Notes: a model not told the origin generated them from the sequence alone. Counted from the stretch's first letter, positions 8,336 to 16,976 are shown. The stretch is DNA of 64,000 bases from Polycyclovorans sp. (GCA_002706265.1 PAKU01000040.1:36713-100712), one strand, 5' to 3'. Numbers and translations: made by a program.

Positions 8336-9979
8336 CTAACGGCGGTCCAGTTCGCCTGCGTCGAGACGGCGAATGTAGTCCTTGTAACAGCGCATGGCGT
8401 GGTGCCCCAGCAGCGCCAGCATGGGCAGGTTGATGAGCAGCATGAAGCCAATGGCCACGGTCGACAGCGCGTCGATCTCGACATCGGTGCGGATCACGCC
8501 CACCGTGGCCAGCACGATCAAGGCGCACCACAGCAGGCGAAACGCGGTCACGCAGCCGCTGCCCATGAGGTACACCAGACCCTGTTCGCTGTAGTAGCTC
8601 CAGGTGATGAGCGTGGACAGCGCAAACAGCCAAACGGCAATGACCACCATCCAGCGGCCGAGGCCGTCGAAGGCGTGGTCGAAGGCGCGGGCGGTGAGGG
8701 TCGCCGCCGGATAGTCGGCGAACACACCCGATTCCAGCAGCACCGGTGGCTGCTGGGCGGCCAGCGGCCGCCAGTCGAGGCCGCCGTCGGCGTCCAGCGA
8801 GGCGAAGATGCGGCTGCGTTGGCCATCGTCATCTCGCACCACCACGAAGACTTGCGCGCTGGCCCGCAGGTCCAGGCCGGGCGGCGCATGCGTGAGATCG
8901 GGCTGCCACTGGCCGGCGCTGCGTTCCACCATGGCCGGTGGTGTGGTCCACGGGGCCTCGGCGTTGCGGTTCCACACCCCGCTGACCAGAATGACCAGCG
9001 CCGTCAGCGTGCACACCACAATGGTGTCGATGAAGGGCTCAAGGCCGGCAACAATGCCTTCGGTGGCGGGCTCGGGCGTCTTCACCGCCGCGTGCGCGAT
9101 CGGGGCCGAGCCCAGCCCCGCCTCTGAAGAAAACAGCGCGCGCTTCATGCCAAAGATGAACGCCACGCCGATGGTCGCGCCGAGGAACGCGCCGCCCGCT
9201 TCGGTGGGCTGGAAGGCGCTGCTGACAATCAGCTTGAACAGGCCCGGCAACTGCTGCCATTCACTGCCCAGCACCACCAGCGCGGCAATCACGTACACGC
9301 CGCACATCAGCGGCACCAGGGCCGCGGCGATACGGCCGATGCGGCGGATGCCGCCCAGAATGACCAGCCCCACGATCACCGCCATGACCACGCCGCTGAT
9401 CCAGGTGGGAATGCCGAAATAGCTGTGTGAAATTTCGGCCACGTTCCAGGCCTGGAACATGTTGCCGCCGGTCACGCCGAACAGAATCAGCGGAATGCTG
9501 AACGCGGCGCCGATCAGCGGGGCAATCTTCGCGAGGCCGGGAATCTGCTTCAGGCCCTCGCGCGCCACATACATGGTGCCGCCGCGCGGATTGGCCGGGT
9601 CGGAGGTGTCGCGGTACAGCATGGCCAGCCACACCTCGACACTTTTGATGGCCATGCCGACAATCGCCACCATCCACATCCAGAACACCGCGCCGGGGCC
9701 GCCCAGCGCCACCGCAATGGCAACGCCGCCAATGTTGCCCAGCCCGACCGTGGCCGAAAGCGCGGCCGACAGCGCCTGGAAGTGGGTGAGCACGCCATCG
9801 CCATCCCCGGTCTTGATGCCGCGCCCGGTGACCAGCGCCACGCCGTGGGTCAGCGAGCGGTATTGCGAAAAGCCGCTCCAGAAGGTGAACACCACGCCCA
9901 CCAGCAGCAGGGCCAACAGCACCGGCACCGACAGCATGACGGCGTTGAGCGAATTGATCAGCGAGAAAAAAGCATCCAA
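8336..9979 (-). CDS. Sodium:alanine/glycine symporter, AGCS family
   Basis: This integral membrane protein couples sodium influx to uptake of alanine or glycine. The 547 residues include the AGCS signature regions SATVGLGNIGGVAIAVALGG, the EVWLAMLYRDT segment and the FSSEAGLGSAPIAHA motif that recurs across the family. It is longer than typical members (about 450-480) because residues about 337-440, between two membrane helices, hold an extra hydrophilic stretch that looks extracytoplasmic. It starts 33 bases after the upstream NSS transporter stop, so the two are probably co-transcribed. Confidence 0.9.
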   Translation of the reverse strand: MDAFFSLINSLNAVMLSVPVLLALLLVGVVFTFWSGFSQYRSLTHGVALVTGRGIKTGDGDGVLTHFQALSAALSATVGLGNIGGVAIAVALGGPGAVFWMWMVAIVGMAIKSVEVWLAMLYRDTSDPANPRGGTMYVAREGLKQIPGLAKIAPLIGAAFSIPLILFGVTGGNMFQAWNVAEISHSYFGIPTWISGVVMAVIVGLVILGGIRRIGRIAAALVPLMCGVYVIAALVVLGSEWQQLPGLFKLIVSSAFQPTEAGGAFLGATIGVAFIFGMKRALFSSEAGLGSAPIAHAAVKTPEPATEGIVAGLEPFIDTIVVCTLTALVILVSGVWNRNAEAPWTTPPAMVERSAGQWQPDLTHAPPGLDLRASAQVFVVVRDDDGQRSRIFASLDADGGLDWRPLAAQQPPVLLESGVFADYPAATLTARAFDHAFDGLGRWMVVIAVWLFALSTLITWSYYSEQGLVYLMGSGCVTAFRLLWCALIVLATVGVIRTDVEIDALSTVAIGFMLLINLPMLALLGHHAMRCYKDYIRRLDAGELDRR

Positions 9980-10012
9980 GAGTCTTGGCCTTTACGGTTT
10001 ATTGAGCGGATT

Positions 10013-11353
10013 TCAAGGGGTGCTGACGGCCTGCCAGACCAGCGCGACGATGGCCACCGGCGCGCCCACCCGCAGAAGCCAGATCCATGCCGTGAGCCAC
10101 GGCAGGCGCAGGGTGCCGTCGTTCGTCAGGTGCGTGCAGGCCGGTTTGGCCCAGCGCCAGCCCACGAAGCTGGCCACCAGCAGGCCGCCCAGGGGCAGCA
10201 TCACATTGTTGGCCAGAAAATCCATCCAGTCGAAAAAGGTTTTGCCGGCCAGCGTGGTGTCGCTCAGCGGGCCAAACGACAGCGACGCGGGAATGGCCAG
10301 CAGCAGGCAGACCAGCGAGGCCGCCAGAGTCGCGGCGCCGCGGCCAATGCCGTGCTCGTCCACCGCCCAGGCGATCATCGGTTCGAGAATCGACACCGCC
10401 GAGGTCAGCGCGGCGATGGCCAGCAGGGCAAAGAACAAGGTGCCAAACAGGTTGCCGAACGGCATGCTCGCGAACACGGCCGGCAGGGTGATGAAGGTCA
10501 GGCCCGGTCCGGCGCTGGGGTCCAGCCCCACGGCAAAAACCGCTGGCAGCACCATCAGCGCGGCCAGCACGGCCACGCCGACATCGAGCAGCACGATGAT
10601 CAGCGTCGAACGTGGAATGTTCACGTTGCGTGGCAGGTAAGAGCCGTAGGTGATCATCACCCCCATGCCGATCGACAGCGAGAAGAACGCCTGCGCGGTG
10701 GCGCTGATGATGGTGTCGATGGTCACGCGCGAAAAGTCGGGCGTCAGCAAGAAGGCCAGCCCCGGGTCGGCGCCCGGCAGCGTCACCGAACGTGCGACCA
10801 GCACCAGCAGCAGCACGAACAGCAGCGGCATCAACACCTTGCTGGCGCGCTCGATGCCCTTGCCCACGCCGCCGGCGACGATCCACGCCGTCAGACCCAT
10901 GAAGATCGTCGCGGCGAACAGCGGGCTGAAGGTGCGGCCCACGAAGCCGCTGAAATGGCGGCCGAGCACCGCCGGGTCGGCGGTCGGCAACTGGTTGCCC
11001 GCCATGAACACGATGTAGGCCAGGGTCCAGCCCGCCACCACCACGTAGAACGACAGAATCACGAACCCGGTCAGCACCCCCAGGCCGCCCGCCAACGCCC
11101 ATCCGCGCCCGCCCAGCGCCCGGAACGCGCCCACCGGATTCCGCTGCGTGACGCGCCCCAGCACCATCTCGGCCATGACCAGCGAAATGCCGAAGGTCAC
11201 CACCACGGCCAGGTAAATGAGAATGAACGCCGAACCGCCGTTCTCACCTGCCATGTAGGGAAAGCGCCAGATATTCCCCAGCCCGATCGCCGACCCGGCC
11301 GTGGCCATGATGAAGCCGAAGCGGCTGCCCCAGTGTTCCCGTGCGGCCAGCAT
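10013..11353 (-). CDS. Sodium-dependent amino-acid transporter, NSS/SNF family
   Basis: The 446-residue protein belongs to the neurotransmitter:sodium symporter family (LeuT fold). The family hallmark is at the N-terminus: SRFGFIMATAGSAIGLGNIWRFPY, which forms the unwound first helix carrying sodium and substrate contacts, followed by GENGGSAF. About eleven to twelve hydrophobic segments follow, typical of bacterial members with eleven helices. The ATG at 11353 is well placed relative to that motif. It lies upstream of the AGCS symporter on the same strand, suggesting a small amino-acid uptake operon. Confidence 0.92.
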   Translation of the reverse strand: MLAAREHWGSRFGFIMATAGSAIGLGNIWRFPYMAGENGGSAFILIYLAVVVTFGISLVMAEMVLGRVTQRNPVGAFRALGGRGWALAGGLGVLTGFVILSFYVVVAGWTLAYIVFMAGNQLPTADPAVLGRHFSGFVGRTFSPLFAATIFMGLTAWIVAGGVGKGIERASKVLMPLLFVLLLVLVARSVTLPGADPGLAFLLTPDFSRVTIDTIISATAQAFFSLSIGMGVMITYGSYLPRNVNIPRSTLIIVLLDVGVAVLAALMVLPAVFAVGLDPSAGPGLTFITLPAVFASMPFGNLFGTLFFALLAIAALTSAVSILEPMIAWAVDEHGIGRGAATLAASLVCLLLAIPASLSFGPLSDTTLAGKTFFDWMDFLANNVMLPLGGLLVASFVGWRWAKPACTHLTNDGTLRLPWLTAWIWLLRVGAPVAIVALVWQAVSTP

Positions 11354-11910
11354 GGTGCGCGTCCCCGAAAATCAATCCCGGGCCGATTCTGCCGGGAATT
11401 GTGGGTAGGCGTCTCACGGAATGAGACGGGAGTGGGGTAGGGTTGGACATTGCTTGCTCTATCGAGGCGACACAGCGCACATGATTCGCGTCCATTCCCG
11501 CGTTGCTCGCGGTCGCATCATCAGGTTCGGCGTTGCAGGTTGACTGATGAATGCCTCCCATTTCGCCCACAGCGCCAATCGGGCAGGCCACCATCGCCAG
11601 AGCACGAGGATTTCGTACCCATCAGAACCTGATGGCGGTGGTCTACCCGATCACAGGCAAGTGCACCCACCTGCCCGCTCCGCCCTATGTACGACCACTC
11701 GCCTTAACGCCCGATCTTGGTGCTTTTCACACGAAACGTTATGAACCCGGATTGAAACCAGATCCGGAGGGTCGACGCGTATGCGCAGTCGCGCCTCACG
11801 CGGCTTGAGCGCCAGGCGTGGAACGACCTCTTGGGTTCATTCAGTTCATTCACGCGCAGTTGCGCCTGTCCGGGTACCCTCGGGCGCTTAATTTGCCGAA
11901 GGACAAGAGC
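11354..11910. other. 557-base region without a convincing gene
   Basis: Between the divergent NSS transporter and lipoprotein genes there is no recognisable coding sequence; short open frames here lack family features. A small hairpin (CGTCTCA / TGAGACG) sits at 11410-11428 and an inverted repeat (CCGGAT / ATCCGG) near 11749-11769. The region presumably contains both promoters, but I see no confident -35/-10 pair. Confidence 0.5.
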
Positions 11911-12423
11911 ATGAAAGTGGCCTCGATTTTTGGCGCGTGCAGCATCGCGTTCGTGCTGACAGCCTGCGGGCCGAGTGAGTCTGAGCAGGATTTGTTTGCC
12001 GCAGAGGTGGCCGCACTCACTGAGCAGGCCGAGCAGGACGACGCCGCTCGCAACGAGCCGGGCGCGATGACTGCAGCCGGTGAGGCGGGCGATCCGGGCG
12101 TGGCCGCGGCGACGTCGGTGACGGTGCCGGAGAACTTTCCCGGCGACGTGGTCCTGCACCCCGACATGACGTTGTCATCGGCCACCGGCATGTCGGACAC
12201 GATGATGCTGCAGGGCGAAGTGGCCGACGACATGGCGGCGATTACCGACTTTTATCAGCGGCAGATGGAGGCGCAGGGCTGGGTCGATGAGAGTGATGCT
12301 GCCGGGGCAGATATTGGCATGCGTCGCCTTCGATTCACGCAGGAAGATCGGGTGGTGGACGTGACCCTGACGCCCCGTGGCGATCAGACCGCGATCAACC
12401 TCGCCTTGTCGCCACGCCTCTGA
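11911..12423 (+). CDS. Putative lipoprotein of unknown function
   Basis: The 170-residue product begins MKVASIFGACSIAFVLTACG, a classic lipoprotein signal with lipobox LTAC (lipidated Cys at residue 19). An acidic, Ala/Glu-rich region follows (about 25-60), then a compact domain (about 75-165) with FPGDVVLHPDMTL and YQRQMEAQGW, a pattern seen in small proteins annotated as lipoproteins without known function. The ATG at 11911 was preferred over an upstream in-frame GTG-type start at 11818 because it places the signal peptide at the N-terminus. Its stop abuts the stop of the convergent panE-like gene with no spacer. Confidence 0.72.
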   Translation: MKVASIFGACSIAFVLTACGPSESEQDLFAAEVAALTEQAEQDDAARNEPGAMTAAGEAGDPGVAAATSVTVPENFPGDVVLHPDMTLSSATGMSDTMMLQGEVADDMAAITDFYQRQMEAQGWVDESDAAGADIGMRRLRFTQEDRVVDVTLTPRGDQTAINLALSPRL

Positions 12424-13470
12424 TCACGGGTTTGACGTCGCTGGGGTGGCCGCTGACGCGGTACTGAGGGCGGTCAGTAATTCGGCACCAGACCAGTTGC
12501 GTTTGCCTCCGGATTCTGCGGCGCGGATCAGATCGATCAGCTTGGCGTTGACGGGGGCGGGTCGATGGTGGCGCTCGGCCAGCGTCGTGACCTCGCCGTT
12601 GATCCAGTCCACCTCGGTGGGGCGCCCGCGTTCGAGGTCGTCCCACATGGAGGATCGGGCCAGGGGATCAATGGCCAGCATGCGGTTGCCCAGTGCCCGG
12701 AAGAGCCAGTCGGGTGTGGACAGTGCACCCGGCAGCCAAGTGGCGGGCAGCGGCGTCAACTTGGCGGGCTGGATGCCGTCGAGTGCCAGCAGTGCAAGCG
12801 CTTCGCGCTGGGCCATGGCAAGGCAGCGCCGGTAGTTGCGCTGTTGCAGTTCGGCCTTCAGCGGCAAGCCCGACAGCGCATTGATGGGGTTGTTGAGGTT
12901 CATCAGCAGCTTGGCCCACAGCACGGCGAGCATGTCGCGGCGGGGCCTGAGGGGCATGCCCGCATCTGCAAACAGCGCTCGCCACGGTGCCAGTGCGGCA
13001 TGCGCAGACACCGCCAGCTCCCCGCTGGAGCCCTGATGAAAGCGGCCGTTGCCAGCATGGGCAATGTTGTACGGCACCATGCCGCTCAGCACGATGTGCT
13101 GCGGCAGGGCCGCGGCAAGTGTCTGGGCATTTCGGAGGCCATTCTGCAGGCTGATGAGCACGGCGCCGGGCCTCGCGATTGCCGCAAGGCCGCGGGCGAT
13201 GTCGGCAGTCGCTGCCGATTTTGTGGTGACCAGGATCAGGTCGGCGTCGGCTGCAGCGCTCAGATCGGTGCTGAACCGGATGGCCGATGCGGCCACCCGC
13301 CAGTGTTGGCCGTGAAGGTCTGAAAGGTGCAGGCCGTGCTGCGCGAGCGCGTCGGCCATCGATTGACGGCCGATGAACCCGACGCTGTTGCCGTGGGCGG
13401 CGAGGCGACCGCCGATGTAGCAGCCGACGCTGCCGGCGCCGACAACGCAAAGGGATGTCGCCAGTGTCAT
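12424..13470 (-). CDS. panE: 2-dehydropantoate 2-reductase (ketopantoate reductase, PanE family)
   Basis: PanE reduces ketopantoate to pantoate with NADPH in pantothenate synthesis. The 348-residue protein has the N-terminal Rossmann motif VVGAGSVGCYIGGRLA, a second-strand region (NSVGFIGR), SLQNGLRNAQTL, and the C-terminal helical domain with KLLMNLNNPINALSGL carrying the catalytic Lys/Asn pattern. The ATG at 13470 puts the GxGxxG motif at residues 9-14, as expected. Paralogues of this family exist with other 2-oxoacid substrates, so the exact substrate is not certain. The gene is single, convergent with the preceding lipoprotein gene. Confidence 0.85.
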   Translation of the reverse strand: MTLATSLCVVGAGSVGCYIGGRLAAHGNSVGFIGRQSMADALAQHGLHLSDLHGQHWRVAASAIRFSTDLSAAADADLILVTTKSAATADIARGLAAIARPGAVLISLQNGLRNAQTLAAALPQHIVLSGMVPYNIAHAGNGRFHQGSSGELAVSAHAALAPWRALFADAGMPLRPRRDMLAVLWAKLLMNLNNPINALSGLPLKAELQQRNYRRCLAMAQREALALLALDGIQPAKLTPLPATWLPGALSTPDWLFRALGNRMLAIDPLARSSMWDDLERGRPTEVDWINGEVTTLAERHHRPAPVNAKLIDLIRAAESGGKRNWSGAELLTALSTASAATPATSNP

Positions 13471-13490
13471 GGGCAGACGTTGCCACAAAA

Positions 13491-13517
13491 GCAAAAAAGG
13501 GGCGCCAATGGCGCCCC
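13491..13517 (-). terminator. Rho-independent terminator
   Basis: On the minus strand an 8-bp GC stem (GGGGCGCC / GGCGCCCC, 13499-13517) with a three-base loop is followed by six T residues. It lies about 130 bases past the end of the minus-strand gene at 13645-14166 and before panE, separating the two. Confidence 0.75.
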
Positions 13518-13644
13518 CGATGCATGTGCAGTATCAACGTGGCCCGTCACCCCATCAAGGAATGCGACCGTTCGCAGGCCAGCGGGTCTGGCTGGCCGGG
13601 GTGGCGACAAGTGCAATCGACCTGACCATGCATGGCCAGCATGC

Positions 13645-14166
13645 TCATGGGGCGTCGACGCCCGGCAGCGGCTTCATGTTTGGCGGCAGTTTGGGCACTT
13701 GTATGTCGGCGAGGCCGGCGCGCATGGCGTCCTGCTGGGGTTGCGGGAGGCGGTTGAAGTCGTTGCGCGAGTAGGGTCGCCGCGCGCATTCCGCGTCGTA
13801 GGCATCACGCACTTCGCTGTTGCGGGCAATCGCCGTCCGCAGCGCCTGGATTTCTCGGTTGAGTGCCAGCGCATCGGCGTTCAAGGCATTGCGCTGTCGG
13901 CGTATTTCGAGACCGGCTTCCAGATCATCTTTGCGCCGTGTCATGGACTGGTTGTCGAGTGCGCGGCGTCGCGCGAGGATCGCATCGCGGCGCGCATCGT
14001 GGTCGGCATGGCGCTGCAACAGTAGCGGCGACTGCGTGCGTAAGTGCTGGACGCGGTCAGCGCAGGCCGAGAGTTCCGCCGTGTTGAGCGGTGGTTTGGC
14101 CGCCATTGCAACAGTGGCGAACGCTGAGACCAAAAGGGTGGCGGCAAGGCGTTGAGCAGGAATCAT
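13645..14166 (-). CDS. Secreted coiled-coil protein of unknown function
   Basis: The 173-residue product starts with a signal peptide (MIPAQRLAATLLVSAFATVAMA, cleavage expected after AMA). The mature part (about 25-130) is highly charged and helical with a predicted coiled coil (repeated Arg, Leu, Ala at heptad-like spacing), followed by a proline-containing tail (LPPNMKPLPG). Two Cys residues (in SACADR and DAECARR) could form a disulfide. I do not recognise the family. The start at 14166 was chosen because it begins the signal peptide; the longer frame to 14337 adds unrelated sequence. Confidence 0.6.
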   Translation of the reverse strand: MIPAQRLAATLLVSAFATVAMAAKPPLNTAELSACADRVQHLRTQSPLLLQRHADHDARRDAILARRRALDNQSMTRRKDDLEAGLEIRRQRNALNADALALNREIQALRTAIARNSEVRDAYDAECARRPYSRNDFNRLPQPQQDAMRAGLADIQVPKLPPNMKPLPGVDAP

Positions 14167-14324
14167 GAGGGCTGGGGTTGAGTGAACGGCACCGACGCTC
14201 GCGCAGTTCCCACGTGCTGTCAAGAAAAATGCTGCACCTTGCGTGTGAGCCCGACTGGCGGTTGGGCCAAGTTTGCGGCCCGTGCGCTCGTCTAAGCTGG
14301 CAACGGTCAACCTTGGAGCTTCTG

Positions 14325-14852
14325 ATGGATCTCGCAACCCTGCAGTCCACTGCGCCAGCCACCGAAACAGTGTTCGCGTTCTATGACGGACTGGCTGCCG
14401 CTGATGTGAATTTCATGCTCGGCCGCTGGCGTGGCGAGGGGCTGAACACCGGTCATCCCCTGGATGGTGTGCTGGAACGCTTCGGCTGGTTTGGCAAGGC
14501 GTTTGTCGACCCTGAGCGGGTGCATCCGCTGCTGTTCAAAAAGCGGGGCGGCATTCGCGCCTTGAATCCCGGCCTCATGCCGATGAATCTGGCGCTGCGC
14601 TGTCCGTGGCTGAACAACGATGTCGTGGCCGCAATGTTTCGCGTGTTGCAACCGCTGATGGCCACCCGGGCGCCGCGTGCCCGTTTGCGCACGGTGGAGT
14701 TTCGCGGGCAATGCACGTCCGCAATGGTTTACGACCAGCTCGCCATCATTGACGTGTTCCGCAAGGTGGACGACAAGACTTTGCTGGGCGTGATGGACAT
14801 GAAGGGCATGGAGCAGGCGTTCTTCTTCGTCCTGCGCCGCGACCAGAGCTGA
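14325..14852 (+). CDS. GXWXG / DUF4334 domain protein
   Basis: The 175-residue protein matches the two-part GXWXG plus DUF4334 architecture: an N-terminal FMLGRWRGEGLNTGHPLDG region (the GxWxG-type motif, about 31-50), then FGWFGKAFVDPERVHPL and a C-terminal block containing FRGQCTSAMVYDQLAIIDVFRK, typical of DUF4334. The family is cytoplasmic and its biochemical role is not established. The ATG at 14325 has a TTGGAG ribosome-binding site nine bases upstream; the in-frame extension back to 14178 is unlikely. It is the last ordinary gene before the toxin-antitoxin island. Confidence 0.85.
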   Translation: MDLATLQSTAPATETVFAFYDGLAAADVNFMLGRWRGEGLNTGHPLDGVLERFGWFGKAFVDPERVHPLLFKKRGGIRALNPGLMPMNLALRCPWLNNDVVAAMFRVLQPLMATRAPRARLRTVEFRGQCTSAMVYDQLAIIDVFRKVDDKTLLGVMDMKGMEQAFFFVLRRDQS

Positions 14853-14870
14853 TGGCAGGCCAATGGCAAA

Positions 14871-14905
14871 AAGAAACCCCGGCCACGAGAGGTCGGGGTT
14901 TTTGT
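14871..14905 (+). terminator. Terminator at the left edge of repeat A
   Basis: A 10-bp stem AACCCCGGCC / GGTCGGGGTT (14875-14900) with loop ACGAGA is preceded by an A-rich run and followed by TTTTTG, so it could work in both directions. It begins about 20 bases after the DUF4334 stop and is the first part of repeat A. Confidence 0.75.
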
Positions 14906-15137
14906 TTGGTGGGGGTTGGTTCCCGGTATCAAAGGGCTGTTGACAGTACGCGATGCCGGCGTTCTGGCCAGTTGCGAGACCCTGCGTGCCGGTGCGAGAA
15001 GCGGGGGTTGACAGGCGAATCTGCGGACAATCAAGCAGGTTCTTTGCCCGGATCGGTCGCCGGGAAGGGCCCTCAACTTCGTCCGCTCGTTAGGACCGGT
15101 TCAGTTCCCAAACGTGAATCGAACCCGCGTCCGTAAG
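14871..15137. repeat. Intercassette repeat A (terminator to T-arm-like palindrome)
   Basis: This non-coding module is the first of three related copies in the island. It runs from the terminator through TTGGTGGGGGTTGGTTCCC and GTATCAAAG to an imperfect palindrome at about 15108-15133, where GGTTCAGTTC faces GAATCGAACC. The right arm reads GAATCGAACCCGCGTCCG, close to the complement of the tmRNA T-arm region (GAATTGAACCCCCGTCCG at 21055-21072). Copy B aligns over the first 60 bases and again over about 15025-15133. It directly abuts the 3' end of the HTH antitoxin gene. Confidence 0.7.
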
Positions 15138-15142
15138 GCTCG

Positions 15143-15607
15143 TTAGTCGTACCCCATCTTGAGCGCCTGGGCCTGCTCGGCCAGGGCATCGAGGGCCTTG
15201 CTGCGCTCAGCGTCGATCCGCTCCTTGTAGGCGATCACGTCCTGGTAGCGGACGCGACGGTGCGTGCCGATCTTGTGGAACGGGATCTCGCCGCGCTCCA
15301 GCAACTGCACGAGGAAGGGCCGCGAGACGTTGAGCACGTCCGCTGCGTCCTGGGTCGTCAGCTCGGCGTGGATCGGGATGATGCTGACCGCGTTGCCCTC
15401 ACCGATTTCGGTCAGAACGTCGACGAGCAGCCGCAGCGCCGACATCGGGACGCGAACTGGATGGGACGCGCCCTTGTCGTCGAAGATCTCGATCTGCTGG
15501 GTTTGCGCGCGGGTCTGCAGCAAGGCGGACAGCGCCCGGCCGCTCTCGCGGGCGATGGCGACTTCTTCGGCCGTCGGCAACGAATGGGTGGGAGAGCGTG
15601 TGGTCAT
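15143..15607 (-). CDS. Excisionase-type HTH antitoxin-like DNA-binding protein
   Basis: The 154-residue protein has an N-terminal region (about 1-80) typical of antitoxins of HTH/PIN modules and an excisionase-family winged HTH (about 82-130: LTTQDAADVLNVSRPFLVQLLERGEIPFHKIGTHRR is split as helix, turn, helix and wing). Known relatives are antitoxins encoded just before a PIN-domain RNase toxin. No PIN gene follows here; repeat A comes instead, so the antitoxin appears orphaned. It is divergent from fic with 193 bases between starts and has a strong AGGAGG seven bases before the ATG. The C-terminus AQALKMGYD is shared with the Xre antitoxin at 18349. Confidence 0.82.
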   Translation of the reverse strand: MTTRSPTHSLPTAEEVAIARESGRALSALLQTRAQTQQIEIFDDKGASHPVRVPMSALRLLVDVLTEIGEGNAVSIIPIHAELTTQDAADVLNVSRPFLVQLLERGEIPFHKIGTHRRVRYQDVIAYKERIDAERSKALDALAEQAQALKMGYD

Positions 15608-15667
15608 GGCAGCCTCCTGGGCGCTTCAAACAGCATGCATCATGGGGGGAAGCACAAACGAAATAAA

Positions 15668-15765
15668 CGAATAGTCGCAATATCCGAAATTGAAAAGGTC
15701 TTACCACGCGGCCCGCCGCGCGGCGAATAGTGACCCTTGTCGCCGCATTCTGTGCGACGAATAGT
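15668..15765. promoter_or_regulatory. Divergent HTH/fic control region with three CGAATAGT boxes
   Basis: The intergenic region between the divergent HTH gene and fic contains three identical direct copies of CGAATAGT at 15668-15675, 15724-15731 and 15758-15765 (spacing 56 and 34). The repeats are specific to this region. They could be binding sites for the excisionase-type regulator; this is inference. A GC-rich palindrome-like stretch (GCGGCCCGCCGCGCGGC) lies at about 15709-15724. Confidence 0.5.
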
Positions 15766-15800
15766 TTGTGCGTGCGGGGATTGCGACCCATAATCTCCGC

Positions 15801-16976
15801 ATGAATGGCGGCGATTACAACTACATCTGGCAGGCTGGTGACTGGCCGAACTGGCGCTTCGACCTGGCGGCGCTGGCCGGCCCCATGGCTGAGGTCAGTC
15901 GCGCCCAGGGGCTCCTAATGGGCCGTCTGGCCGACGTGGGCATGGCGCTGCGTGATCAGGCGAGTCTTGCGGCACTGACCGAAGACGTGGTCAAGACCAG
16001 CGAGATCGAGGGCGAGCAGCTCAATGTCGAGTCCGTGCGCTCTTCTATCGCGCGTAGGCTGGGCGTGGACATCGGCGCGCTTGCGCCGGTCGATCGGCAC
16101 GTCGAGGGCGTGGTCGAGATGGTGCTCGATGCCACGGCCAACTGCCAGGCCCGGGTAACGCGGGAGCGTCTGTTCGGCTGGCATGCCGCACTGTTTCCCG
16201 CCGGCTACTCCGGGCTCTCCAAGATCAAGGTCGGCGCCTGGCGCGACGATGCCAGCGGGCCGATGCAGGTGGTGTCCGGACCCATCGGCCGCCAACGGGT
16301 GCACTTCGAAGCGCCGCCCGCCGATCGCCTCGAGGCCGAAACCAGCCGCTTCCTGGACTGGCTGAACGGGCCATCGAACGAACCGCCGCTGCTCAAAGCG
16401 GGCCTCGGCCATCTGTGGTTCGTCACGCTGCACCCGTTCGACGATGGCAATGGCCGTATCGCGCGGGCCATTGGTGATCTGCTGCTGGCACGCGCCGACG
16501 GCAGCCCGCAACGCTTCTACAGTTTGTCGGCGCAGATCCAGCGCGAACGCAAGGCTTACTACGACATCCTGGAGCAGACCCAGAAACGGTCGCTGGACGT
16601 CACCGAGTGGCTCGCCTGGTTCCTCGACACGCTCCATCGCGCTGTCGACCAGGCGCAGCAGACACTCGACGCCGTGCTGACCAAGATGCGGTTCTGGCAG
16701 CGCTGGGCAACCACGCCACTCAACGAGCGGCAGGTGAAATTGCTGAACAAGCTGCTCGACGGGTTCGAAGGCAAGCTCACCAGCAGCAAGTGGGCGGCCA
16801 TCGCCAAGTGCTCGCCGGACACGGCCCTGCGCGACATCAACGATCTGCTTGCGCGGGGTGTCCTGCGGAAATCGGATGCGGGCGGGCGCAGCACCAGCTA
16901 CGAATTGAACGATCTTCCGGAGCCGATGACCTGGCATCCTGGGGGCATGTCAGGTCTTGAGTCGAAAATGCTCTAG
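15801..16976 (+). CDS. Fic-family AMP-transferase with DUF4172 N-domain
   Basis: Fic enzymes attach AMP (or related groups) to target-protein hydroxyls. The 391-residue product has a DUF4172 N-terminal domain with the autoinhibitory helix motif TSEIEG (T66 to G71, matching S/T-x-x-x-E-G/N, so E70 is the predicted inhibitory glutamate), then the Fic core with catalytic HPFDDGNGRIAR (211-222), and a C-terminal winged-helix region (about 310-375) that may bind DNA. All catalytic residues are intact. The ATG at 15801 is preferred to a GTG at 15768. It may act as a self-restrained toxin or regulator; targets are unknown. Confidence 0.92.
   Translation: MNGGDYNYIWQAGDWPNWRFDLAALAGPMAEVSRAQGLLMGRLADVGMALRDQASLAALTEDVVKTSEIEGEQLNVESVRSSIARRLGVDIGALAPVDRHVEGVVEMVLDATANCQARVTRERLFGWHAALFPAGYSGLSKIKVGAWRDDASGPMQVVSGPIGRQRVHFEAPPADRLEAETSRFLDWLNGPSNEPPLLKAGLGHLWFVTLHPFDDGNGRIARAIGDLLLARADGSPQRFYSLSAQIQRERKAYYDILEQTQKRSLDVTEWLAWFLDTLHRAVDQAQQTLDAVLTKMRFWQRWATTPLNERQVKLLNKLLDGFEGKLTSSKWAAIAKCSPDTALRDINDLLARGVLRKSDAGGRSTSYELNDLPEPMTWHPGGMSGLESKML

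Noticed and set aside
9782..11440. 552-codon plus-strand frame over the two symporter genes
   Set aside because: Low-complexity Arg/Gln/His translation with no motifs; the minus strand encodes clear transporters.
11551..11808. 85-codon frame in the gap before the lipoprotein gene
   Set aside because: No family features or plausible translation signal.
14852..15136. Reading frame through repeat A ending in ESNPRP
   Set aside because: Such ELNPRP/ESNPRP endings are known artefacts of reading through T-arm-like sequence; the same occurs over ssrA (20842-21177) and repeat C (18944-19129).
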